DNA of 64,000 nt, taken from NCBI RefSeq assembly GCF_028554725.1, contig NC_071671.1, positions 30,611,001 to 30,675,000 on the forward strand. Reading direction: 5' to 3'. This DNA comes from Zeugodacus cucurbitae. Its lineage: Eukaryota; Arthropoda; Insecta; Diptera; Tephritidae. The first letter of the stretch is position 1, and every line of letters starts with the position of its first letter. The notes beneath the pieces were generated by a model that was given only the letters and a program-made list of their open reading frames with translations, was not told the DNA's origin and ran no database searches. This document shows positions 1-10,577 of the stretch, in pieces. The position numbers and the translations under genes are program-made.

Positions 1-1809
1 CGCACCCGCCTCTGTGTAGAAAAGCGCACACGTCAACAAACACAAGGAAGGTTCGACATCGAGAAGCTGCAATCACAACCGACAGCCGAACGATTTTCTA
101 CTCGACTTGCACTCCTGCTCTCTGAGAGCACTCATCAGCATCTCGGTATAAGGGAGCTGTGGGACGGCATATCAAACTCCTTACGTACAGCTGCAACCGA
201 AATTATTGGTTTTCGGAAAAGCCAAAAAAACAGCTGGTATGACGAGGATTGTCGTCTCGCAGTGGAGAGAAAACAATCGACCGCAACACGAGCGGGATGG
301 GAAAGATACCGAGAGCTGAAGAGGGAAGCGAGACGCATTTGCAGACAAAAAAAGAAAGAGGCCGAAATGCGTGAGAATGAAGAGCTTGACAAGCTGGCCG
401 ACAGGGGTAATGCTCGAAAATTTTACGAAAAGATCCGGCGACTAACTGAAGGTTTCAAGACCGGAGCGCACTCCTGTAGGACCCCCAGAGGTGATCTAGT
501 TATTGATGACCAGAGTATACTGAGTTTGTGGAGGGAACACTTCTCCAGCCTGCTGAATGGCAGTGAAAGTACAAATCCAGGAGATGGCGAACCCGATTCC
601 CCAATCGACGACGATGGAGCAGATGTTCCATTGCCCGACCGTGAAGAAATTCGAATAGCAATTACCCACTTGAAGAACAATAAGGCGGCGGGTGCCGATG
701 GATTACCGGCCGAGCTATTCAAATACGGCGGCGAAGAGCTGATAAGGTGCTTGCATCAGCTTCTTTGCGGAATATGGTCGGAAGAAAGCATGCCTGACGA
801 TTGGAATCTCAGTGTACTCTGCCCAATACACAAAAAGGGAGACCCCACAATTTGCGCCAATTACCGTGGGATAAGCCTCCTCAACATCGCGTATAAGGTT
901 CTGTCGAGCGTATTGTGTGAAAGACTAAAGCCCACCGTCAACAAACTGATTATACCTTATCAGTGTGGCTTTAGACCTGGAAAATCAACAACAGACCAGA
1001 TATTCACCATGCGCCAAATTTTGGAGAAGTCCCGTGAAAATAGGATCGACACACACCATCTCTTTGTCGACTTTAAAGCTGCTTTCGACAGCACGAAGAG
1101 GAGCTGCCTTTACGCCGCGATGTCTGAATTTGGTATCCCCGCAAAACTAATACGGCTGTGTAAGCTGACGTTGAGCAACACCAAAAGCTCCGTCAGGATC
1201 GGGGAGGACCTCTCCGAGCCGATCGATACCAGACGAGGTTTCAGACAAGGTGACTCACTCTCGTGTGATTTTTTAAACCTGATGCTGGAGAAAATAATAC
1301 GAGCTGCAGAGCTAAATCGAGAAGGTACAATCTTCTATAAGAGTGTACAGCTATTGGCGTACGCCGATGATATCGATATCATCGGAAACAACACCCGCGC
1401 CGTTAGTTCTGCTTTTTCCAGACTGGATAAGGAAGCGAAGCGTATGGGTCTGGTGGTGAACGAGGACAAGACGAAATATCTCCTGTCGTCAAACAAACAG
1501 TCAGCGCATTCGCGTCTTGGCTCCCACGTCACTGTTGACAGTCATAACTTTAAAGTTGTAGATAATTTCGTCTACCTGGGAACCAGCATTAACACCAATA
1601 ACAATGTCAGCCTGGAAATCCAACGCAGAATCACTCTTGCCAACAGGTGCTACTATGGACTAAGTAGGCAATTGAAAAGTAAAGTCCTCTCTCGGCGAAC
1701 AAAACCCAAACTCTACAAGTCTCTCATCATTCCCGTCCTACTTTACGGTGCAGAAGCGTGGACGATGTCAACATCAGATGAGACGGCACTAGGAGTTTTC
1801 GAGAGATAG
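1..1809 (+). pseudogene. RTE-like pol: linker and reverse transcriptase, ends in a nonsense codon
   Basis: The frame is open from base 1, so the N-terminal endonuclease lies outside the window. Visible RT blocks are the NYRGISLL block, GFRPGKSTTDQI, FVDFKAAFDS (first catalytic Asp), GFRQGDSLSC and the YADD box encoded near 1360-1371. The frame ends at TAG 1807-1809 just after the GVFER segment. The copy at 62671-63405 has Lys (ERKILRKIYG) at this place and reads on for over 100 codons, so the TAG is a nonsense mutation rather than the native stop. The enzyme would reverse transcribe the element RNA at a nicked target; this copy is probably dead. A start at 262 would be an internal GTG and has no support. 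Confidence 0.85.
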
Positions 1810-1812
1810 GTT

Positions 1813-2157
1813 TTGCGGAAGATTTATGGTCCCTTAAGAATTGGCAACGGCGAATACCGTAGACGATGGAACGATGAGCTGTTTGTGTTATTCGACGACA
1901 TAGACATAGTCCAGCGAATAAAAAAACAGCGGCTACGCTGGCTAGGTCATGTTGTCCGAATGGATGAAAGTGCTCCAGCTCTGAAAGTATTCGATGCAGT
2001 ACCCGCTGGTGGAAGCCGAGGAAGAGGGAGACCTCCACTCCGATGGAACGACCAGGTGGAGAGGGACCTGGCTTCGCTTGGAATAACCAATTGGCGCCAA
2101 ACTGCCAGAAGGAGGGATGCGTGGCGCGCTGTTTTGGACTCGGCTATAACCGCGTAA
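1813..2157 (+). pseudogene. C-terminal part of RTE-like pol after the nonsense codon
   Basis: The frame continues in phase directly after the TAG at 1807-1809. It carries the GEYRRRWNDE and RLRWLGHVVRMDE segments and the PAGGSRGRGRPPLRW basic stretch typical of the C-terminal end of this family. It ends at TAA 2155-2157, next to the element's 3' end. It matches 63057-63405 over its whole length with scattered substitutions. It is the detached tail of the frame at 1-1809, not a separate gene. Confidence 0.85.
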
Positions 2158-2194
2158 GCGGTGTCTACGCCAGTCAAGAAGAAGAAGAAGAAAG

Positions 2195-2505
2195 CCACAC
2201 TGATAAGGTAAAATCGGTTTGTTGACGGTGGGCTTTAGTCTTTCACACAGTATGCTCGATAGAACTTTATAGGCGATGTTAAGGAGGCTTATCCCACGGT
2301 AATTGACACTAATTGTATGGTCTCCCTTTTTGTGTATTGGGCAGAGTACACTTAGATTTCAATTGTCGGGCATGCTTTCTTCCGACCAATTTTCGCAAAG
2401 AACCTGATGCATGCACCTTATCAGTTTTTCGCCGCCGTATTTGAATAGTTCGGACGGCAATCCATCGGCCCTCGCCGCTTTGTTGTCTGTTATCTGCGTT
2501 CAGCT
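2195..2505 (-). mobile_element. RTE-like LINE fragment, copy B (inverted)
   Basis: The minus strand encodes the RT stretch running from the KYGGEELIRC-like segment through the MPDDWNLSVLCPIHKKGD-like and NYRGISLL-like segments to the GFRPGKSTTDQ-like region, with stops and substitutions. It abuts the 3' tail of copy A in the opposite orientation, so the two copies meet tail to RT. It is fragmentary at both ends and more diverged than the other copies. Confidence 0.8.
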
Positions 2506-3435
2506 CAATAAAATTTTAAAATAAAGCTTTAAACTACAATTGTTAGGTCATTTATAAATTAATTCAAACAATTCCTTTATTAAACACTAGCAGACCGTGC
2601 CACAAGTTTTTGTGGCTAAGGTGTACATTAAATTAGTAAAATTTTCAATATAGTGGCGAAAACGTTATAGCCGTCAAAATCATCAAACACTAATATCCTC
2701 TAAAAGGTACAGCACACAAAGCGAGAGTATGAATATTGAGTAAGTTTCTCCCGATACGTATCGTTGAAGTGCTCAGTTGTCTTATGAGCAAATAATTCAG
2801 TCATGTTAAACCAAAATGAGCCATACAACCAAAAAACAGCAAGAGTATAGCTGAATGAATAAAGTGATACGAATATGTTCAAAGTAAAACTGACGAAGGC
2901 TGTGCCTCCGCTAGGCAAAAGTGACCTGCGCGAAATGACTAACGATGTGCTTCGTTCTTTGATGTCATGTATTACATTTAATGTTTTAAGTTATTTAATG
3001 TCAGTAAAGTTAATACTTTTAGGTTCTAATACATTTCTTTTAATAGTAATGTATTGAAAATGAATAAAGAGACACGAAAATGCACCAAATGCACCATTTT
3101 GTTTGGCTCTTGAGTTAGTGCACTAATTTCATTAGTACTCAATGCAGATCTCCGACTCACAGTACTTTTAATTGCAAAGTGAGTGATGATAGTCCAGGCA
3201 ATTTCAAATGATCTATGGTATAATTGACTACGTCATCTTGGTTTGTAGCTGTGTCAGCTCTCCAGGAACGAAATTCTAAATTAAAATTAATATGAATAAC
3301 CTCCTATTTCGAGTCCATGAAGTGACAGGAATCTATTGGAAATGTTATTAATCCGTCGAGGTGTCAACTGCGATCCTAGCATATCCAACTGCTTCTTCAA
3401 TCGCATTTTGATACTGAAGCAAAAACACTCGTATG
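2506..3435. other. AT-rich spacer, no gene recognised
   Basis: I see no domain, no paired splice signals and no clear repeat boundary here. Short open frames at 2700-2918 and 2875-3057 have no recognisable motif. Confidence 0.5.
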
Positions 3436-3625
3436 TTAGTTGTAAATTGTTGATTTTAGGCATACAATTAGTTCATCAGAAACAGTTGATCTAGGAATAA
3501 CTGGAAAAGTCTAACGTAAATCACCTGCCAACAGAACCATGGCTCCAGCAAAAAGGGTTCGGTTGTCGAGTAAATCTTTTTCCTGTGCAGTGCCTCCCGC
3601 GACTTTTTTGAATATCTGGAAAATC
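3436..3625 (-). pseudogene. Helitron Pif1-like helicase fragment
   Basis: The minus strand encodes a short stretch containing AMVLLAGDLR, a stop, then TFPVIPRSTVSDELIVCLKS. This is the helicase Walker B region of Helitron Rep/helicase proteins, usually GDFRQTLPVIPRST followed by a DEI-like segment. The usual Gln codon after GDFR is a TAG here. No Rep domain and no other helicase motifs are visible around it. It is a relic of a rolling-circle transposon. Confidence 0.75.
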
Positions 3626-3744
3626 TTCGCTATAGCGCTATTTTTGGCGATTTTGCATACTGGTTTTTTTCTTTGATTTGCAATTTAGAAATAATTTCAA
3701 GGCCGAATGTGCCGTTTGCCTTCCAAGTAAGAGGTGCCAAGTTG

Positions 3745-3895
3745 CCCCTATTCCCGTTATTTTAGTAGTATGATAAATATATGGGTCAAATTTGTATGTT
3801 ATCTTAATAAACTAACATCAAAAATTGCGAGAGTATAAAATGTTCGGTTACATCCGATCTTAACCTTTCCTTACTTGTTACAAATTTTTTTAGGC
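3745..3895 (-). repeat. TTCGGG repeat, 5' end fragment
   Basis: Read on the minus strand, 3895 to 3745 gives the family's 5' end: an AACAAGTAAGGAA start, a variant of the small TTCGG/CCGAA hairpin, the TTTTATACTCTCGCAA terminal inverted repeat (3829-3841 region) and the following TTTGACCCATAT-like block. The rest of the repeat is absent. Confidence 0.7.
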
Positions 3896-4742
3896 TATCG
3901 ACACAACCTTATACAATTGAACAATGACAAAAATATTTTAACAAAGCCCCCTTCAAAATATTATTATTTTTTGTGTTTTTTTTTTTATATTTTTGTTGTC
4001 AACTCAAATAAAATTCTCTAATAATTATCTTCCTCGCAATTTTTCCATATTTACTTACTTTCTAAGGCCTTTCCTGGCCTTCCGCGAATATTTCAAGACT
4101 CGCCAGATTGGTTTGGCCGTTCTCGACATTTTGCGAGACTAACGAACAGCAATTCTACAGATTAAAAATTGTTGATTGTTGAAAAATGTTGATTTTAGAC
4201 TTTTTCAGGTAAAAAATCAAGAATTAGCGAAATCGGTTCAGCTGTTCTCTAGTTATGCGCTTAGCAACACAGTTAGCGATTCATTTTTATATTATAGATA
4301 ATAATAATTCATTATCTTTGATAATGTAATCTTTTCAGAATTTTTTAACAACGTCTTGAATTTTAATTTTAAAATTATTTATCCAAAAAATGTACGCGCA
4401 AAACTCAGTAAGGATACTGTACGACGTGTCATAAAAAAAGAAAAACTAATATAGCAGAGTGGTCCTCTATTGGAAAAAGTGCCTATCTTTCCAGCCTTGC
4501 GAAACATCCCTTCACTTTGTTGATGTACAGGCACGCAGAGGAATTTGTATATTTTACGAAAAATATATATGTAGCCTTAAATGATTCAAATTTTACCTTC
4601 CAGTTGGTAAAAGGAGGATAACTTCACCCATCAATTCAAATAATTATAAACCACCCAAAGATACGTACATTTGTGTAATTGTAAATTCATTTTAATTAAT
4701 TAATTAAATTAATTAATTTCGGTCGCTGTGATTTATAGCCTA
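3896..4742. other. AT-rich spacer with decayed repeat-like segments
   Basis: No gene is recognised. The segment near 4230-4310, with a GGTTCAGCTGTTCTCTAGTTATG-like run followed by an ATATTATAGAT tail, resembles the 3' non-coding ends of old insect transposons, but I cannot assign it. Confidence 0.4.
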
Positions 4743-5244
4743 GACAGACGGCAAAGTTAATTCGGATTAACTGCGCTTTTAATCAGTTCCAAATAGGTAG
4801 GTGACAGTTGGCATCAAAACGAGTTATAAACTCCCATAAACAGCTGATTGGTAATAATATTTCCATTTTGGTAAAATTAAAATGTATAGAAAGCAAATAT
4901 TGTTGTTAACCGCACAATAGTACAAAATCACTAATTACTAAAAAAAATATGCATAAATACGTTATTATTAGAACTTCCATTTTAGAAAAAATAGCTATTT
5001 CATTGCATGCGTATGCTTTTGTTTACATTTAATTGAAAAACAGCTGTCAGTATTGCATATTTTCATTCACAATAGGTTAAAAGCGGCCATGTTTAACAAT
5101 GTTGCCAACGAAAATGCCACGAACTCTCACTAACTCTCAAAAATTTTGAGGATTAAATGGGAGTTAGCAAACGCAGTTAACTGAGATAACTCTCAAATTA
5201 ACTCCGATTAAAGTAGTTAATCCGAATTAACGTTGCCGTCTGTC
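4743..5244. mobile_element. MITE with about 30-bp TIRs
   Basis: The left end starts GACAGACGGCAAAGTTAATT and the right end is its reverse complement with one mismatch (GACAGACGGCAACGTTAATT), both continuing as CGGATTAACT. The interior is AT-rich, about 500 bp, with no coding capacity. I could not see a convincing target duplication, so the superfamily stays open. Confidence 0.75.
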
Positions 5245-5290
5245 AAGGGTATTACACACCTTGTAAAATGTGGCTATTTTTTCTGGGTCC

Positions 5291-5388
5291 GGGTAGAGCA
5301 CACACCTCAATTTGCCACAATTAAATACTTTTGGGGTAGAGGGTAGAGCACACACCTCAATTTGCCACAATTAAATACTTTTGCCAAA
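5291..5388. repeat. 50-bp tandem duplication
   Basis: The block beginning GGGTAGAGCACACACCTCAA at 5291 is repeated at 5341 and both copies run through CCACAATTAAATACTTTTG. Two units only. Confidence 0.85.
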
Positions 5389-5735
5389 CAATTAATAAGA
5401 AGGAATTTCTTTTGTTGCACTTTTATTTTTTCTCCATTCTTTTGAAAATGTAAACAAATATTAACTGACAATTTGGGGATGGCAAAATATGTTTTCCAAT
5501 TATATTGACTAAACTAGAGCAGGCATCGATTATAATGAGTGGATAGTAAGTTTTCAAGTATTTTATAGCGAAAACTGTGATTTCTTTTGACAGATTTGGC
5601 ATGGATGAAAACACAAGTTTTAGAACGAAACCCCATTTTTGATATGAAAACATGTTGGTCCGAACATAGTATTAGGGTTAAATCAAGGTTTACAACAACA
5701 TGGGATTTTATTGCACAGCAACAACAACAACTACA

Positions 5736-6936
5736 AACAAGTAAGGAAGGGCTAAGTTCGGGTGTAACCGAACATTTTATACTCTCGCAATTTATTTATT
5801 TAACTTTATTTATATTATATAATACACCATTTGACCCACATATTCGTCATATATATTGTATAAAGTCCATTGAAAGTTGGAAACCATAATATTAGGTTAG
5901 AAGCACCGAGGTCCTCGTGTTCGATATATGGGGCCTTAAAAGCCTATGGTCCGATTTCGATGATTTTTAGAATGGGGCAGCCACACTATAAACATAGTAT
6001 TTGTGCAAAGTTCTGCACCGATATCTTCACTGGTGCTTACTTTATATATTGTAAAGTACACGATTCAGATCGACTTCAGAGTTCTGGTATATGGGAACTA
6101 GGCGTAGTTGTGATCCGATTTGGACTATTTTTACAACATATCATTGGTATGTAAGGAAAGTATTACAAACCAAGTTTCATTGAAATCGGTCGAGTAGTTC
6201 CTGAGATATGGTTTTTGACCCATAAGTGGGCGAAGCCACGCCCATTTTCCATTTTGTAAAAAAATCTGAGTGCAGCTTCCATCTGCCATTTCTTATGTGA
6301 AATTTAGTGTTTCTGACGTTTTTCGTTAGTGAGTTAACCCACTTTTAGTAATTATCAACCTAACCTTTGTATGGGAGGTGGGCGTGGTTATTATCCGATT
6401 TCTTTAATTTTCGGACTGTATTAGGAGGTGGCTAAAAAAAACGACTGCAGAAAGTTTGGTTTATATAGCTCTATTAGTTTGCGAGATATGAATAAAAAAC
6501 TTAGTAGGGGGCGGGGTCACGCCCACTTCCCCAAAAAAATTACATCCAAATATGCCCCTTCATAATGCGATCCTTCATACCAAATTTTATTTCCATAGCT
6601 TTATCTATGGCTTAGTTATGGCACTTTATGTGTTTTCGGTTTTCGCCATTTTGTGGGCGTGGCAGTGGTCCGATTTTGCTGATCGAAAGCAACCTTCCTA
6701 TGGTGCCAAGAAATAAGTGTGCCAAGTTTCATCAAGATATCTTAATTTTTACTCAAGTTACAGCTTGCACAGACGGACAGACAGACATTCGGATTTGAAC
6801 TCCACTCTTCACCCGGATCACTGTGGTATATATAACCCTATATCTAACTCGTTTAGTTTTGGGTGTTACAAACAACCGTTATGTGAACAAAACTATAATA
6901 CTCTCTTTAGCAACATTTGTTGCGAGAGTATAAAAA
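5736..6936 (+). repeat. TTCGGG repeat, copy 1 (full length)
   Basis: A non-coding element of about 1.2 kb. The 5' end reads AACAAGTAAGGAAGGGCTAA, then a small hairpin (TTCGG, loop, CCGAA), then TTTTATACTCTCGCAA at 5775-5790. The 3' end is TTGCGAGAGTATAAAA at 6920-6935, the exact reverse complement of that 16-mer. Inside are several short GC-rich inverted pairs, for example GTGGGCG/CGCCCA near 6226-6244, and a GACAGACAGACA tract near 6775-6787. Similar copies lie at 9408, 22190, 27420, 58114 and 62110. Short open frames inside it differ between copies, so I treat it as non-coding. Confidence 0.8.
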
Positions 6937-7503
6937 GGCTGTTGCTATGAAATTTGTAATACACCTTCGATGTGTAAATACTGCTGGCTACATATAAGTG
7001 TACCCTAACCTTCTCATGCCCGAATTAAAATGGGCGGAGCTAACATTTTTTAGGACAGACATATTTTACTCAATTATGAAATGATAAAATTCCTAAGTCC
7101 TATGTATCTTGGTTCATTAGTTACAGGATGTAGCTTATAGGCACAAATTAAATTATTATAAATAAACTACACACTTTACTCATGAAATTTTTTGTTTAAA
7201 TAACTCTCTTATCTTTACTTATTTATATAATTCACTTTGTTTTAAAATAAAACAATTATTGTTATTATTTTGTAAACTTTTTGTATAACTACTTCAGTAT
7301 AACTTTTTTCGCGAAACCGATTTTGACAATTCGACTCTGCGGAGAATGACTATTGAATGAATGAATGATTTAGGTGCACAGCTCATAACAAAAAATGTAA
7401 CTGTAAGCTTGCGCAACACAGAAGTCTACATAATTGAAAAAACTGTTGCCTATAGGCAACATTGGGCATGAAAGGGTTAAATTATCAATTTGAATATATT
7501 TAC
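6937..7503. other. AT-rich DNA, probably intron of the transporter gene
   Basis: This follows the donor site of the transporter exon on the minus strand and would be intronic if the gene is intact. I searched it by eye for the next transporter exon and found none. Confidence 0.4.
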
Positions 7504-7901
7504 CTGTTACTAAGTGAAAGTATTGAAATACAGACAGAAAATACTATGAACTGTAAAGCCATCGTTTTTTTCTTTCCATAACGTTTGATTGCAGCTATTG
7601 TCGAAAATATACCAGGAAATTCAGAAAATGTAATCCACATTAAGTCCATGAAATCCTTTGTATTAAAAGAGTTGCAATTGTGACTGGGTGTTTGTTTAAT
7701 TTTATCGCTAAGAAACACTTCTGCAGATATTAATACTAATCCGTAATAGCAAAAAGCACAAGACATCCATAGAAACCAGAGAAGTAATGTTATTTTCCTT
7801 AACTCTGGTTTGAATAAAGCTTTCAGTTGATGTGGTGGATTGATTTCACAATCATTTGTTAACCGTCCAATAAGCATTTGACGATTATTATCCTTCGCAA
7901 T
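7504..7901 (-). CDS. Exon of an SVOP/SV2-like MFS transporter
   Basis: On the minus strand a TTTTAAG acceptor ends at 7902, the exon runs from 7901 to 7504, and a CAG|GTAAAT donor follows. The 398-bp exon encodes about 132 residues without a stop, starting IAKDNNRQ in phase 0 and leaving phase 2. Three membrane segments are visible: around TLLLWFLWMSCAFCYYGLVL, around LMWITFSEFPGIFSTIAAI, and FIVFSVCISILSLS. RYGKKKT between the last two fits the conserved MFS loop. The YYGLVL and EFPG segments and the Cys-containing lumenal loop match synaptic vesicle 2-related proteins as I know them, in the first helices of the C-terminal half. These are membrane transporters whose substrates are poorly known. 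Other exons are not recognised here, so the gene extends beyond what I can see. Confidence 0.75.
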
Positions 7902-8399
7902 CTTAAAATAAATTAAATATATTCTTTCATTGGTATCGTATATAAAAGCAATTCAATTATATTTACATCCATATTCTGTGCACTTGACAAAGTAATAAAA
8001 TATTTATATTTTTTGGTATTCTGTGAAAATCTTGATAAAATATCTTTTCCGTAAAATAATGCAAACAGAATCAGCTGGATTTTTTTACAACGAAAGTTTT
8101 CACATACATATTGTTCAATAATTAATGTAAAATTGTTATAAATTAATTATACAAATTATGGTTTCCTACTGGCCTGAAATATATGGTCGACCAGTATGAA
8201 AATCCAAATCTGACTTTTAGCTTACCCGATGTGACTCAAAAAACAGATTGTGCCATAAAAGACCTGCAACGAGCGATTAATAACCTTTTAACCAATCTAA
8301 ATAATCCTTAAATTGACACAAAAATTTGGGACTCGATACTGATATATCTTTGTAGCTTGAAACTACTCAAACAAACTTTAGGTTAGGTTATATGGGTTA
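7902..8399. other. AT-rich DNA upstream of the transporter exon
   Basis: It begins with the acceptor and a pyrimidine-rich stretch on the minus strand. A preceding exon may lie near 7965-8020 (a GAT|GTAAAT-like donor is present), but I cannot match its translation to the family. Confidence 0.35.
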
Positions 8400-9407
8400 A
8401 TCTTGTAGGCTAGTGACCGATTTTTTATCCGATGGAGTGCCGTCTCGTAGTCTATGAGAAGTAGTCCTCCATTAGGATGCCAGCCCTTGACGCGAATTTC
8501 CAAATGGAGAAGCCGTTGCCTTAATACTGCAAGTTTCTCTGGAACATTCTTCGCTATCTTTTTTTACGAGGAAGAAGCATCGAAAGCCTGTACCATATGT
8601 CAATGTGGAATTTTAATCCGAACAAAACCTCCTACCGTCCTGTACCGTTCACCGTCAAGTATTACGTCGGGAGGATGGTTGAGTTACACTCATACGTACG
8701 TGATGGTCAAAATGCATTCAGTTACGAGTTGCATTTACTTGGCCCCACCTCTGTTGTTCTAATACCGCGCCTAGTACATTGTTCGTCGTCACGTCAAGTA
8801 AGTGTGTTCAAGTCGTAGTTGTTCGTTGCATTTAACAGCTCACTTCTCCGCTGTTCGCTGGCTTGTTGGGATTTCATAATTCTAGCTGCATTTTCGCTAA
8901 CAGCTTTCCATTTCTCTACTGATTCGACCATTTGTTTTACTAGGTTATCAGGAGTTGGGTCTATACCAAACGCATTTTTTAGATGTTGCCTCTAATGGTT
9001 ACATTTCGGGCAATGGAAAAATGTGTGTTCTACATTTTCAACGGTTGCGCCACCCCAATAATCACATATATCGTTACTTTCGTGTCCGAATCCTTTCAAA
9101 TATATAAGCAGCCAAGTCCGGTGAGGATTTGAGTTAGGTGGATATCCGCTTCACCATGCATTCTATTTAGCCATGGTTCAATGTGGAGGATCAAACGAAA
9201 TGTCTAACGCCCGTTTCCGCTGTCTTCCCATCGTTTCTGTCCTGGCAATTCTTTTTAGTGACGTGTGCGGTAAACTACCATTCATAACATACTGAACCTC
9301 CTTGGCTAAGAAGTCTAAGGTGTGTAAGCCCGCAATTACTAGAGCAGCGTCTTCCGAAACTGTACGAAATGCGGAGCATACTCTCAGTGCGGACGTAGCA
9401 TATATAG
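8400..9407 (-). pseudogene. R1-like LINE, 3' part: C-terminal region of ORF2
   Basis: The minus strand encodes ATSALRVCSAFRTVSEDAAL, LVIAGLHTLDFLAKE and LKRIARTETMGRQRKRAL, then after a one-base shift EPWLNRMHGEADIHLTQILTG, and after another shift a CDYWGG...VEHTFFHC zinc-binding-like segment and NLVKQMVESVEKWKAV. This order is the connection and C-terminal region of R1/LOA-type insect LINE ORF2 proteins. It has at least two frameshifts and internal stops. It continues the RT half at 10578-11331; a TTCGGG repeat separates the two. Confidence 0.8.
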
Positions 9408-10577
9408 AAACAAGTAAGGAAGGGCTAAGTTCGGGTGTAACCGAACATTTTATACTCTCAATTTATTTATTTAACGTTATTTATATTATATAATACACAA
9501 TTTGACCCACATATTCGTCATATATATTGTATAAAGTCCATTGAAAGTTGGAAACCATAATATTAGCTTAGAAGCACAGAGGACCTCGTGTTCGATATAT
9601 GAGGCCTTAAAAACCTATGGTCCGACTTCGGCGATTTTTAGAATGGGGCTGCCACACTAAAAACATAGTATTTGTGCAAAGTTCTGCACCGATATCTTCA
9701 CTAGTACTTACTTTATATATTGTAAAGTAAACGATTCAGATTGTCTTCAAAGTTCTGGTATATAGGAAGTAGGCGTGGTTGTGAAGCGATTTGGCTATTT
9801 TTACCACATATCATTGGGAAGCTAGGAAGATATTACAAACCAAGTTTCATTGAAATCGGTCGAGTAGTTCCTGAGATATGGTTTTTGACCCATAAGTGGG
9901 CGAAGCCACGCCCATTTTCCATTTTGTAAAAAAATCTGAGTGCAGCTTCCATCTGCCATTTCTTATGTGAAACTTAGTGTTTCTGACGTTTTTCGTTAGT
10001 GAGTTAACCCACTTTTAGTAATTTTCAACCTAACTTTTGTATGGGAGGTGGGCGTGGTTATTATCCGATTTGGACTGTATTAGGAAGTGGCCAAAAAAAC
10101 GACTGCAAAAAGTTTGGTTTATATAGCTCTATTGGTTTGCGAGATATGTACAAAAAACTTAGTAGGGGGCGGGGCCACGCCCACTTCCCCAAAAAAAATT
10201 ACATCCAAATATGCCCCTTCATAGTGCGATCCTTCATACCAAATTTTATTTCCATAGCTTTATTTATGGCTCAGTTATGGCACTTTATGTGACAGTGGTC
10301 CGATTTTGCTCATTTTCGAAAGCAACCTTCTTATGGTGCCATGAAATAAGTGTGCCAAGTTTCATCAAGATATCTTACTCAAGTTACAGCTTGCACAGAC
10401 GGACGAACGGACGGACGGACAGACAGACATTGGGATTTGAACTCCACTCTTCACCCTGATCACTTTGGTATATATAAGCCAATATCTAACTCGTTTAGTT
10501 TTGGGTGTTACAAACAACCATTATGTGAACAAAACTATAATACTCTCTTTAGCAACATTTGTTGCGAGAGTATAAAA
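9408..10577 (+). repeat. TTCGGG repeat, copy 2, inside an R1-like LINE
   Basis: It has the same ends as copy 1: AACAAGTAAGGAAGGGCTAA at 9410 and TTGCGAGAGTATAAAA at 10562-10577. The 5' inverted repeat has lost its last bases (TATACTCTCAATTT). A GGACGGACGGACAGACAGACA-type tract lies near 10399-10429. It sits between LINE codons for EIKSYRRV and ATSALRV, so it interrupts the LINE; only a few codons seem to be missing at the junction. Confidence 0.8.

Larger units (their letters stand above)
1..2192 (+). mobile_element. RTE-like LINE, copy A (enters from window edge)
   Basis: This is the 3' two thirds of an RTE/BovB-like non-LTR retrotransposon. Position 1 lies in the linker after the endonuclease, matched by the 5' parts of the minus-strand copies at 17.6-20.6 kb and 49.4-51.3 kb. 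The reverse transcriptase, the thumb and the C-terminal RLRWLGHVVRM segment follow. The 3' end runs into a short AAG-rich tail near 2175-2192, in keeping with RTE elements ending in short repeats. Directly after it lies an inverted fragment of the same family. The RTE assignment rests on recognised protein motifs, not on a phylogeny. Confidence 0.85.

Noticed and set aside
2700..2918. 72-codon minus-strand hydrophobic frame as an exon
   Set aside because: No matching splice sites or family resemblance; the composition is AT-driven.
5587..6154. Frames spanning the TTCGGG repeat as coding exons
   Set aside because: Equivalent frames in the other copies are broken or differ, so there is no protein-level conservation.
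10397..10430. GGACGGACGGACAGACAGACA tract as a stand-alone functional microsatellite
   Set aside because: It occurs at the same place in all long TTCGGG repeat copies, so it is an internal part of that repeat.
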